Of a stretch of DNA of 15,635 bases, positions 6,494 to 13,617 are shown piece by piece (positions within the stretch are counted from its first letter, which is position 1; each line of letters starts with the position of its first letter). Source of the DNA: an uncultured Bacilli bacterium (GTDB lineage Bacteria; Bacillota_I; Bacilli_A; RF39; UBA660); assembly GCA_944333305.1 (NCBI GenBank), contig CALVKV010000023.1, positions 1 to 15,635 of the forward strand, in the 5' to 3' direction. The position numbers and the translations under genes were made by a program. The notes below the pieces were generated by a model. The model saw only the letters and a list, made by a program, of their open reading frames with translations. It was not told the DNA's origin and did no database searches.

Positions 6494-7198
6494 ATGGATT
6501 TAATATATGGTTTTTGTCGTGTATCAACTAAGAGACAAAATATAGAACGACAAGTAAGAAATATTTTAGAAAAATATCCTAATGCTTATATAGTTAAAGA
6601 ATATTATACTGGAACTAAATTAGAGGGACGTAAAGAGTGGACTAAACTTTATAATTTAGTAAAGAAAGAAGCAGAAAAAGGTAAAACAGTTATGATAGTC
6701 TTTGACTCTGTATCTCGTATGAGTAGAAATGCTGATGAGGGATTTAAAGTTTATCAAGAGTTGTTTGAGTTAGGTGTAACATTAGAGTTTTTAAAAGAGC
6801 CACATATTAATACTGATACTTATAGAAAAGCATTAACTGTTGATATTAAGATGACTGGTACTAATGCTGATATTCTTTTAAAAGCAGTTAAAGAGTATTT
6901 AATGGAACTTGCTAAAGAACAAATAAAAATAGCTTTTAATCAAGCTGAAAAGGAAGTTCAAGACTTACACGTTAGAACTAGTGAGGGTATTAAAACAGCT
7001 AAATTAAATGGAAAGCAAATAGGAAGAATTAAAGGTAAAACTTATACTTCACAAAAAGAAAAAATCTCTAAAGAGATTATTCTTAAAAATAGTAGAGATT
7101 TTAATGGTACTAATACTGATGAAGAAGTTATAAAAATTTGTGGTATCTCAAGAAATTCGTATTACAAGTATAAACGTGAGTTAAAGAATAATATATAA
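6494..7198 (+). CDS. Small serine recombinase (resolvase/invertase type)
   Basis: The 234-residue protein begins with the serine recombinase signature YGFCRVSTKRQNIERQ: R9 and nucleophile S11. The second active-site region is FDSVSRMSRN (about residues 74-83), close to the family pattern D-R-x-x-R with a small variation. A long helix E runs through about residues 140-165. The C-terminus has a resolvase-type helix-turn-helix (DEEVIKICGISRNSYYKYKREL). Length fits resolvases/invertases rather than large serine integrases. The ribosome site GAGGGAGGTTT is strong. Possible jobs are resolving multimers of the replicating element, inverting a segment or moving a sub-element; a motif just after its stop has an inverted partner at 302-323. 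Confidence 0.9.
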   Translation: MDLIYGFCRVSTKRQNIERQVRNILEKYPNAYIVKEYYTGTKLEGRKEWTKLYNLVKKEAEKGKTVMIVFDSVSRMSRNADEGFKVYQELFELGVTLEFLKEPHINTDTYRKALTVDIKMTGTNADILLKAVKEYLMELAKEQIKIAFNQAEKEVQDLHVRTSEGIKTAKLNGKQIGRIKGKTYTSQKEKISKEIILKNSRDFNGTNTDEEVIKICGISRNSYYKYKRELKNNI

Positions 7199-7199
7199 A

Positions 7200-7221
7200 A
7201 AGTTTGTAAGTACGTAATTTT
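7200..7221 (+). repeat. 22-bp motif behind the serine recombinase gene
   Basis: Matches the minus strand of 302-323 at 20 of 22 bases. It lies two bases after the stop of the recombinase gene. The following 20 bases (TCTGAAATCGACCGCAC and beyond) are less AT-rich than their surroundings. It may be a recombination site or the scar of an insertion. Confidence 0.45.
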
Positions 7222-7296
7222 TCTGAAATCGACCGCACTTTTTGCTAATCTGCATAGTATAAAAATAGAGCATTATGTTCAAAAGGAGGTTAAAAA

Positions 7297-8328
7297 ATGA
7301 AAGAACTTGTAATGTTTAACAGAAAAAGATATAAAGATAATAAGGTGGAAATTAATGAGGGTATTAAGGTGATTTACGGTGAACAATGTGTCCTTAATGA
7401 ACAATTTAATTTATTAAATTTATTAAAAGATGGGTTAAATAGCAATGAAGTGATTTGTAATTATTATAATATTTTTGATGGTTATTGTCCTTACTATTTA
7501 AAAACGAAGTTAAAAAATAAAAATGATGATTCTTTAAAAAGTGATAACCCAAATAAGATTATTAAAGAGTTTGAAAAAGAACTAAAAAGCCAAATGCAAG
7601 TATATGCATCTTTATATAATGAAGAAGAATGTTTTAAAATTATAGAAAAGTTTGGGCGTTATATATTTAATGCTTTAAAAATTGAAACTGATGAACTTTG
7701 GAAATGTATCATCACAACTCAGCCTTTTGTTAGAAATGACTTTCAAAAAATACTTCTTAAAAGTATAGAAAGAAAAAAACTTGAAAGTATAATAAAACAA
7801 TTTATACAAACGTATGGAGTTTTAACATTATTAAATAATAATGAAGAATGGATAGACATAATCTATACTTCTTTACTTGTATATATAATAATGCATTTGA
7901 TTAAAACTTTATATGAAGAAAAGTCAATAGAGGAGAAGACAAAAAAATTTAGGAGATTTTTTAAAAAGTTAAATGCTTTAAACGGTAATAAAATTGATAT
8001 AAACGAAGTTATACGTACTTTATTTAAAAATTTAAAAAATGCCGAAGAAAACCGTTTATGTTGGTGTAAGGGAGTAAAAGTTGTAAAATTAAAATCTGAC
8101 AGTAAAATTGTTAGGGAAATTGGAGACCTTATAGGATTTACTATAAATTATATAGATAATCTATATTTTGAAAATAGTCAATACTATGAGTTTTACCAAG
8201 CAGACCATTTAGTAGATTTATTGGAAGAACATAGAGAATATTTAAAAAGTAAAGGTAAAAAAGAGGCTGATAAATATACTTATGAGACTCTCGATAAAAG
8301 TTATACTAGATATGTCTTAAAATATTAA
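7297..8328 (+). CDS. Hypothetical protein (343 aa), possible cargo
   Basis: I do not recognise this 343-residue protein. It seems soluble and mostly helical, with one rather hydrophobic stretch (IDIIYTSLLVYIIMHLI, about residues 188-204) that could be a buried helix or one membrane segment. An aromatic patch is at about residues 56-66 (YYNIFDGYCPYYL), and a C-W-C motif (LCWCKG) is at about 254-259. I see no R-X4-H HEPN motif, P-loop, nuclease or helix-turn-helix signature. AAAGGAGG lies seven bases before the ATG, so translation is strong. It stands alone between the serine recombinase and the structured repeats, ending in an unusual terminator hairpin. That position suits accessory cargo such as abortive-infection or regulatory genes, but nothing in the sequence proves it. 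Confidence 0.8.
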   Translation: MKELVMFNRKRYKDNKVEINEGIKVIYGEQCVLNEQFNLLNLLKDGLNSNEVICNYYNIFDGYCPYYLKTKLKNKNDDSLKSDNPNKIIKEFEKELKSQMQVYASLYNEEECFKIIEKFGRYIFNALKIETDELWKCIITTQPFVRNDFQKILLKSIERKKLESIIKQFIQTYGVLTLLNNNEEWIDIIYTSLLVYIIMHLIKTLYEEKSIEEKTKKFRRFFKKLNALNGNKIDINEVIRTLFKNLKNAEENRLCWCKGVKVVKLKSDSKIVREIGDLIGFTINYIDNLYFENSQYYEFYQADHLVDLLEEHREYLKSKGKKEADKYTYETLDKSYTRYVLKY

Positions 8329-8381
8329 AAAGAAAACTAGTAGCATGGGAATTATCTCAAAAAAAATAGTTTTCTTTTTTT
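8327..8381 (+). terminator. Long-armed hairpin at the end of the 343-aa gene
   Basis: Bases 8327-8339 and 8367-8379 form a perfect 13-bp inverted repeat (AAAAAGAAAACTA and its complement) around a 27-base loop; a run of seven T residues (8375-8381) overlaps the 3' arm. The loop holds the conserved box of the first 80-bp repeat. Either a terminator or part of the repeat RNA structure. Confidence 0.55.
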
Positions 8382-8526
8382 GTAGTATTCTGGAAGTACC
8401 AAGTGACCTGGTAGTTATTAACGCATGGGAATTATCTCAAAAAATGTAGTTTACGTTTTTTGTAGTATTCTGGAAGTGCCAAGTGATTTGGTAGTCATTA
8501 GTGGCATGGGAATTATCTCAAAAAAA
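8343..8526 (+). repeat. Structured tandem repeat array, 80/81-bp period, about 2.3 copies
   Basis: GCATGGGAATTATCTC followed by six or more A starts at 8343, 8423 and 8504. Units 1 and 2 also share a second block, TTTTTTGTAGTATTCTGGAAGT, interrupted here only for description, at about 8376-8396 and 8455-8476. That block is followed by a small hairpin whose changes keep pairing (ACCAAG-TGA-CCTGGT versus GCCAAG-TGA-TTTGGT). Between the blocks lies a variable hairpin: AAAAAATGT/ACGTTTTTT in unit 2 and ATTTATTT/AAATAAAT (8526-8544) after unit 3. No credible open frame covers the array. It is either iteron-like DNA controlling the replication operon downstream, or a repeated structured RNA leader. 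The period is too long and the spacers too similar for CRISPR. Confidence 0.8.
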
Positions 8527-8543
8527 TTTATTTTATAAATAAA

Positions 8544-8552
8544 TGCTATGAT
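8544..8552 (+). promoter_or_regulatory. Extended -10 promoter for the PolB operon
   Basis: TGC-TATGAT sits at the end of the third repeat unit, with no good -35 box. Transcription would start near 8559. The same TGC extended -10 form is used at 3665. Confidence 0.45.
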
Positions 8553-8558
8553 GACTGT

Positions 8559-8589
8559 GTTAACTTTATTTGAGCTCATATTAGTTAAC
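8559..8589 (+). promoter_or_regulatory. Candidate operator: nested palindrome before the SSB-like gene
   Basis: GTTAACT (8559-8565) and AGTTAAC (8583-8589) are inverted repeats whose midpoint coincides, within half a base, with the 8-bp palindrome TGAGCTCA (8571-8578). It lies at the predicted transcript start, fitting a repressor site. Confidence 0.5.
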
Positions 8590-8631
8590 GAAAACATATT
8601 TGTCAATATAAACAGAATAGGAGGAAAAAAG

Positions 8632-9051
8632 ATGACAAATTATGAAAAAAAAGTGATGGCTCGTGATATTTTAAGAAATCATAGCCAAGATGAAGTCTAT
8701 GGAGACTTCAAGGATGTGGAGGATGGAAGTTACGATATAATCGTAAAGAAAGTATATCTTTCCACAAATACCAATGGAAAAGATTTCATTGGTATTAAAA
8801 GCACCATAGAAAATGGTGACTATGCAGGAGACTTCATCGTTGAATGTATTTACATTAACGATGAAGCATGGGAAAGAAGTGTATTTAGGATGAGAAACAT
8901 CCTAATGAACTTCAATTTGCCAGATTTAAGAGAGGAAGATTTTGATAATGATAATTATCTAAATCGCCTTTCAGAAATTACTGGCAGGCGTGCCCAAGTG
9001 ACCATTGAGTCACTTGATGGAGGGAAATCTTACTTCTATGAAGTTAGATAA
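8632..9051 (+). CDS. Probable SSB-like replication protein (DUF669-like)
   Basis: This 139-residue protein resembles the DUF669-type proteins of Firmicutes phages and elements, which are OB-fold ssDNA-binding proteins encoded next to replicative polymerases. Strands can be seen in DGSYDIIVKKVYLSTNTNGKDFIGIKSTIENGDYAGDFIVE (about 30-70), and a later RRAQVTIESLDGGKSYFYEV. The ATG at 8632 follows AGGAGGAAAAAAG; an upstream in-frame ATG (8548) lies before the predicted transcript start. GC content is visibly higher here (for example about 33-37% in 8881-9000) than in the polymerase gene after it, hinting at a different origin or codon selection for high expression. Its stop overlaps the polymerase start. 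Family assignment is from the appearance of the protein and its neighbours. Confidence 0.65.
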   Translation: MTNYEKKVMARDILRNHSQDEVYGDFKDVEDGSYDIIVKKVYLSTNTNGKDFIGIKSTIENGDYAGDFIVECIYINDEAWERSVFRMRNILMNFNLPDLREEDFDNDNYLNRLSEITGRRAQVTIESLDGGKSYFYEVR

Positions 9052-10828
9052 CTCTCATCTAATCTTCTTTGACTTTGAAGTCTTTATAGAAGATTGGTTA
9101 GTGGTGTTTAGCACAGAAACTAAAGAAGAAGTAATCGTGAATGACTGCGAAAAATTAAAACAATTTATTAGCAGTCATTCCGACTACTATTTTATTGGCT
9201 TTAATAATTATCATTATGATGATATAATTTGCCATAAAATTTTGGAAGGCGAGAATCCATATAAATATAATGAGCTAATTATTAATGGTAATAACAAAAG
9301 TGTTGATTTAAAAATTAGTGATTATCTCTATAAAAGTTTAGATTTATATCAAGATTTAAAAAGAGTATCTTTAAAAAAGATAGAAGCTAATCTTGGTTTA
9401 AGTATAATAGAAAGTCCTATTGATTTTAAAATAAATAGGAAACTAACTAATGATGAATTAGAGGTTGCTATAAATTACTGTAAAAGTGATGTTAGAGCAA
9501 CAAAATATTTTTTTAAATATCGAAAAGGTTATTTTGAAACAAAGTTAGGTATTATAAAAGACTTTAATTTAGATGAACATTGTATAAGATACACCGAAAA
9601 TCAACTTGCTACTGAAATATTAGAGTGTAATTGGTATGAGAAGATTAGCGATGAGCTTACTTTTGATTATTGTGAAGATTTAAATTTAGATATTATTCCT
9701 TACGAGATATTAGATTTTTATGGGAATATAGAAAATGACTTTACAAATTGTGTAGAATATCAAACTTTAACTAAAAAATATCTAAAATATAATTTAATTG
9801 GTTGTCCTACTAAATATGGTTTTGGTGGTTTGCATTCAGCTCTACCCAACTATACAGCGCATGGAAATATTTTACAAATTGATTTTAGCTCATTCTATCC
9901 GACAATTATGATAAATTATAATTATTTTAGTCGTGCTATTACTAACCCAGATAAATACAAACAGATATATAAAGATAGAATAGCATTAAAAAAAGTTGAT
10001 ATAGAAAAATCTAATCGTTTTAAATTAATACTTAATAAGCCTTATGGGTGTATGAAAAATAGAAACCATATACTATCAGATTTTAAAAATTGTAATGAGA
10101 TTACAATAAATGGTCAATTAATTATAACTCAATTAGTTTTAGAATTAGAAAAGTATATTACTTTAATACAGACTAATACCGATTCTATTACTTTTAAATA
10201 TGAGAGTGATAATTATCAAAGTATCAAAGACATTATAAATGATTTTTGTAGAAGATTTAATTTAGGTTATAGTGAAACTAAAATCTCTGACATATACCAA
10301 TTTGATGTGAATAATTATGTCATTATAGAAGAAACAGGTAAGCTAAAATGCAAAGGTAAATATTTAAAAAAATATGACTATAAAAATAATCCTGACCGTT
10401 ATGTTAATAATAGTTTATCAATTATAGATAAATGCTTGGTTAACAGCTTGATTTATGGAAAGACTGTTGAAGAAACAGTCCAAGAAGCCTATGACAATGA
10501 TGAAATAGAGAGGTTTCAGTTAGTTGTTTCTTATGGCAAGTCTTTTGATAAATGTGTTTTAGAGTATAAAGGTGAATATTTACAACAACAGAAGATATGT
10601 CGTGTATTTGCTACTAAAGATAAATCTTATGGTGAAATCTATAAACATAGAGATATGTCTAAAGATATTAATTTAGACTATGAAGATGAATATGTACGAG
10701 TGCCTAATAGTTTTAATCATAATTATGTTTTTAATGATAGTTTAGATAAATTTGATAAAACCATTTTAGATTTAGATAGTTATATAGCATTATGTAAAGC
10801 AAATATGTATGTTGAGGAGGATGATTAA
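9038..10828 (+). CDS. Family B DNA polymerase with 3'-5' exonuclease motifs
   Basis: The 596-residue protein carries all exonuclease motifs: Exo I FFDFE (D12, E14), Exo II GFNNYHYD (N57, D61) and Exo III YCKSD (Y147, D151). Polymerase motif A is DFSSFYPT (D282), motif B LNKPYG (N333-G337) and motif C TNTDS (T379-S383, D382). A basic KGKYLKKYD segment follows. Only about 50 residues separate motifs A and B, so the TPR1 insertion of protein-primed phi29-type enzymes is absent, and the fingers are short. Motif C has N380 where DTDS normally has its first aspartate; the second is kept. I chose ATG 9038, overlapping the SSB gene by 14 bases, because Exo I begins ten residues later; TTG 9005 and ATG 9017 are alternatives. 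It should copy element DNA with proofreading. Confidence 0.9.
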   Translation: MKLDNSHLIFFDFEVFIEDWLVVFSTETKEEVIVNDCEKLKQFISSHSDYYFIGFNNYHYDDIICHKILEGENPYKYNELIINGNNKSVDLKISDYLYKSLDLYQDLKRVSLKKIEANLGLSIIESPIDFKINRKLTNDELEVAINYCKSDVRATKYFFKYRKGYFETKLGIIKDFNLDEHCIRYTENQLATEILECNWYEKISDELTFDYCEDLNLDIIPYEILDFYGNIENDFTNCVEYQTLTKKYLKYNLIGCPTKYGFGGLHSALPNYTAHGNILQIDFSSFYPTIMINYNYFSRAITNPDKYKQIYKDRIALKKVDIEKSNRFKLILNKPYGCMKNRNHILSDFKNCNEITINGQLIITQLVLELEKYITLIQTNTDSITFKYESDNYQSIKDIINDFCRRFNLGYSETKISDIYQFDVNNYVIIEETGKLKCKGKYLKKYDYKNNPDRYVNNSLSIIDKCLVNSLIYGKTVEETVQEAYDNDEIERFQLVVSYGKSFDKCVLEYKGEYLQQQKICRVFATKDKSYGEIYKHRDMSKDINLDYEDEYVRVPNSFNHNYVFNDSLDKFDKTILDLDSYIALCKANMYVEEDD

Positions 10829-12147
10829 TGGGAAAGCTAAAAGAAAGCAAAGAAAAGCAAGATGATACTTACGATAAAAATAGAAAAAAAGACAAAAATT
10901 ATTTTTTAATAGGAGTAGCTGAAGATTTAATAAAAGAATTAGGTGTTGTTAACTTTAATGGAGCAGTTTATGTTAAAGATGAAAATGGAAATTATGTTAG
11001 TGGCAATGGTAATATCATGGATGTATTGAGTAAAATTGTTTCTTTAACTTATAAACAATATCAAGAGTTACTATACCAATTTAGTATAAAAGCACCTAAA
11101 AAAGATAGTGATGTTTGCTTTGCTTTAAAAAATGGTTCACTTAAAAAAAATGAAAATGGTTTATATGAATTTGTTTCTGATAAATCATTTTTCTGTCCTT
11201 TTTATTTAGATGTAATATACGATGAAGAAGCAAACGATGAATATGTTAATAAATTTTTAGATGATATATCAAGCCTTAATGAAGAAAAGAAAAATGCTTT
11301 AGTAGAGTTAATTGGAAGTATGTTTTTAGTTGAGCATCCAGTATCTAAAATTTTTTTTCTATATGGACCAAGTGGCTCTAATGGTAAGTCAACTTTTACT
11401 GCTATGTTATGTAAATTTTTAGGACCTGCTCTTACTTCTAATATTGATATAGGTGGGTTACAAGATGACACTAATTTAAGTAATTTGGTTGGTAAATTAC
11501 TTAATGTATCTGATGATGCTGATTTTAGTATTTTAAAATATAATAAGACTTCAAGAATGAAATCCATAGCAACTCATGAGACATTAAGTTTTAGACCAAT
11601 ATATTCTTACCCTATAACCGCAAAATTCTTTTGCTTATTGCTTGTAAGTTGCAATAATTTACCAATATTTGATGATAAAAGTGGTGGGTTAATTAGAAGA
11701 TTAGTTATTTTAGATTTTTCTATGAAAGTGGAAAAGAAAGACCGTATTCCTAATCTTGTTGATTTGTTAAGCACGCCATCGGCTAAATCTACACTTTTAA
11801 ATATTGCTATTAAAGGCATGAACCAAATCATCAAAAATAATTACGAACTTACAGAGAGCGACATTATTAATAGAACTATGGAAGAATATTATATTGAAAC
11901 TGATAATGTTAGAAAATTCTTAAAAGAAAAAGACATTGAAAATAAATATGTTTCGACAGTTTATGACCAATACGAAAGATTTTGTAAAGAAGATATATCT
12001 GAACAAGCTGTACCAAAAAATGTATTTGGTAGCAGATTAAAATTATATGGTTACGTATCTAAAGTTAAACAAGTAAAAGAGCCTGGTAAAAAAACTTCTA
12101 AACGTGTATATGTGAAAGATAATTCCAAAAAATATGTGGAGTTATAA
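10828..12147 (+). CDS. Superfamily 3 (P4/D5-type) replicative helicase
   Basis: The 439-residue protein has the SF3 helicase core: Walker A GPSGSNGKST (residues 180-189), Walker B LLNVSDDAD (D229-D230) and motif C LLVSCNNLP (S274-P279), followed by GGLIRRLVILDF with the expected arginine pair. An N-terminal segment of about 150 residues resembles the D5_N helper region, and the C-terminus (about 355-439) resembles the DNA-binding winged-helix tail of phage/plasmid P4-family helicases. No archaeo-eukaryotic primase domain is present, so a host or unrecognised primase must prime synthesis. Its ATG shares one base with the polymerase stop (TAATG), and GAGGAGGATG within the polymerase gene serves as ribosome site. 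It likely opens the element's origin as a hexamer. Confidence 0.9.
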   Translation: MGKLKESKEKQDDTYDKNRKKDKNYFLIGVAEDLIKELGVVNFNGAVYVKDENGNYVSGNGNIMDVLSKIVSLTYKQYQELLYQFSIKAPKKDSDVCFALKNGSLKKNENGLYEFVSDKSFFCPFYLDVIYDEEANDEYVNKFLDDISSLNEEKKNALVELIGSMFLVEHPVSKIFFLYGPSGSNGKSTFTAMLCKFLGPALTSNIDIGGLQDDTNLSNLVGKLLNVSDDADFSILKYNKTSRMKSIATHETLSFRPIYSYPITAKFFCLLLVSCNNLPIFDDKSGGLIRRLVILDFSMKVEKKDRIPNLVDLLSTPSAKSTLLNIAIKGMNQIIKNNYELTESDIINRTMEEYYIETDNVRKFLKEKDIENKYVSTVYDQYERFCKEDISEQAVPKNVFGSRLKLYGYVSKVKQVKEPGKKTSKRVYVKDNSKKYVEL

Positions 12148-12152
12148 AGCGG

Positions 12153-12181
12153 TTTACGAAGTTAAATTATATGTATATAAT
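12153..12181 (+). promoter_or_regulatory. Promoter for the xis-int-int operon
   Basis: TTTACG (12153-12158), a 17-base spacer and consensus TATAAT (12176-12181). It lies just after the helicase stop, giving the recombination genes their own control. Confidence 0.65.
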
Positions 12182-12211
12182 AAAAATTTAAATTAGAAAG
12201 GAACAAGAGAT

Positions 12212-12403
12212 ATGGAAGATAAGAAAGTTTATGAGCCTAGAGATATACAACGTCAATTAGGCTTATGTAGAAATACTTTATATGAATTTTTAGAAGATGT
12301 TTATAAAACTCAACAACCTTTTATAGTGATTAAAATTGGAAAGTTATATAAAATTCCAAAAGAGCCATTTGATAAATGGATTAGTGGCGATAGTTATTAT
12401 TAA
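12212..12403 (+). CDS. Excisionase-like HTH protein
   Basis: This 63-residue protein has the excisionase fold: a helix-turn-helix (PRDIQRQLGLCRNTLYEFL, residues 9-27) and a wing (FIVIKIGKLYKIPKEPFDKWI). Proteins of this type bend DNA at att sites and shift tyrosine integrases toward excision; they can also regulate transcription. AGAAAGGAAC is the ribosome site. It is directly upstream of two integrase genes (14 bases to the first), the classical xis-int order. A second protein of this fold is at 6067, next to the serine recombinase, so each recombinase group appears to have its own helper. Confidence 0.8.
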   Translation: MEDKKVYEPRDIQRQLGLCRNTLYEFLEDVYKTQQPFIVIKIGKLYKIPKEPFDKWISGDSYY

Positions 12404-12417
12404 AGTAGGTTGGAAAT

Positions 12418-13617
12418 ATGAAACAGAATACATCTTCAAAAAAAACAAAATATAGCCATGCTTTCTTTGAAAGAGGTTCATGGTATCATAGAATAAAGAA
12501 ATTGTCCGAAGATGGCATTACAACTTATAGCAAGAAAGGTGGTTATAAAACACCAGAAGAAGCAGAAGTTGGTTATGAAAAATATGATACTTTGTATAAA
12601 GAACAAGTAACAAAGTATTATGCACCTCAATTAAATAGAGATATGTATTTTAAAGATTATTTAAAATACTGGTTTGAAGAAATATATAGTGAAAGAATAG
12701 AGACTACTACTAAAATGGTTGGAGCTTATGCTATATATGACTTAATTATTCCTAATGTTGAGGTTGATTTGAAACTAAACCAAATAACTACATTGTATCT
12801 TGATGATGTTATTGAAAAGTGTTCTAAAATGACAGAGTCTGGTGGTGAAACTAGCCGATTATTTATCTATATGTCATTAAAGGACGCTTTTTTAAGTAAT
12901 TACATTAATTTTAATCCAGCAAAGGATACGAAGTCGTATCCTCGTCCTAAACCAAAAGTAACTGTATTGAGTAAAAAGGAGTTAAAGAAGTTTTTAAAAG
13001 CAGCTCAACATACAAATTGGTATCTTGAAATTTTATTAGGTTTATTTTGTGGGTTGAGAAAAGGGGAAATATTAGCTTTAAAGTTAAAAGATTTTAATAT
13101 AGATAAACATACTTTAACTATCAGTAGGCAATTAGTAAATAACCCAATATTAGAAAAAGGTACAAAGAAGGTAATTCGTAATGAGCGAATAGAAAGACCA
13201 CCTAAAACTGAAAATAGTTTTAGAACTATAAAAGTACCTAAAGTAATTATGTGTGAGCTTGATAAAAGGCTAAAATTAATCGAAAGTAATAAAGCTAAAT
13301 ATAAAGACAAATATATTCAAAAAGATTATATTAGTTGCACTGAAACTGGAGATAGTCATGCTTTATCTTCACTTAATCAATGTATCGATAAGATTTGTTC
13401 AAGGAATAGTATTCCACATATAACAGTCCACTCATTGAGGCACATGTTTGCTACGATTTTAATTGAAAATGGAGCAACTTTAGTTGAGATAAAAGGATTA
13501 TTAGGACATTCTTCTATTCACACAACATTTGAAATTTATTGTAGTGTTATGGACGAACGTGAGCATATTTTAGCTTATATGAATGATATATTTTCAGTTG
13601 AGGAAGAATTATCATGA
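12418..13617 (+). CDS. Tyrosine recombinase/integrase 1
   Basis: The 399-residue protein has an N-terminal arm-binding-like domain (AP2-like, about residues 14-60, with GSWYHRIKKL and KKGGYKTPEEAE), a SAM-like core-binding domain (about 75-165) and a catalytic domain. All catalytic residues I looked for are present: R214 in GLRKGE, H338 and R341 in HSLRH, H364 in LLGHS and nucleophile Y374 in EIYCS. Length fits phage/ICE integrases. AGTAGGTTGG supplies the ribosome site. It overlaps the second recombinase gene by four bases (ATGA). It probably carries out integration and excision at uvrB, alone or with its partner. Confidence 0.93.
   Translation: MKQNTSSKKTKYSHAFFERGSWYHRIKKLSEDGITTYSKKGGYKTPEEAEVGYEKYDTLYKEQVTKYYAPQLNRDMYFKDYLKYWFEEIYSERIETTTKMVGAYAIYDLIIPNVEVDLKLNQITTLYLDDVIEKCSKMTESGGETSRLFIYMSLKDAFLSNYINFNPAKDTKSYPRPKPKVTVLSKKELKKFLKAAQHTNWYLEILLGLFCGLRKGEILALKLKDFNIDKHTLTISRQLVNNPILEKGTKKVIRNERIERPPKTENSFRTIKVPKVIMCELDKRLKLIESNKAKYKDKYIQKDYISCTETGDSHALSSLNQCIDKICSRNSIPHITVHSLRHMFATILIENGATLVEIKGLLGHSSIHTTFEIYCSVMDEREHILAYMNDIFSVEEELS

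Noticed and set aside
7297..8328. Abi_2/AbiF-type abortive infection protein
   Set aside because: The size fits, but the expected N-terminal pattern and an R-X4-6-H motif are not visible.
8343..8526. CRISPR array
   Set aside because: Only three copies with a period of 80/81 bp; the intervening DNA of units 1 and 2 is itself similar, and no cas genes are nearby.
8343..8526. Type III toxin-antitoxin RNA repeats with the 343-aa gene as toxin
   Set aside because: Known antitoxin RNA repeats are about 35 nt and lie upstream of a toxin of about 170 residues; here the repeats are about 80 nt, downstream, and the protein is twice as long with no similarity that I can see.
9038..10828. Pipolin-type primer-independent PolB or phi29-type protein-primed PolB
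   Set aside because: The protein is shorter than piPolB, and only about 50 residues separate motifs A and B, leaving no room for a TPR1 insertion.
11202..11834. Minus-strand open frames within the helicase, integrase and other genes
   Set aside because: They lie opposite genes with clear motifs, lack ribosome sites and have no recognisable domains.
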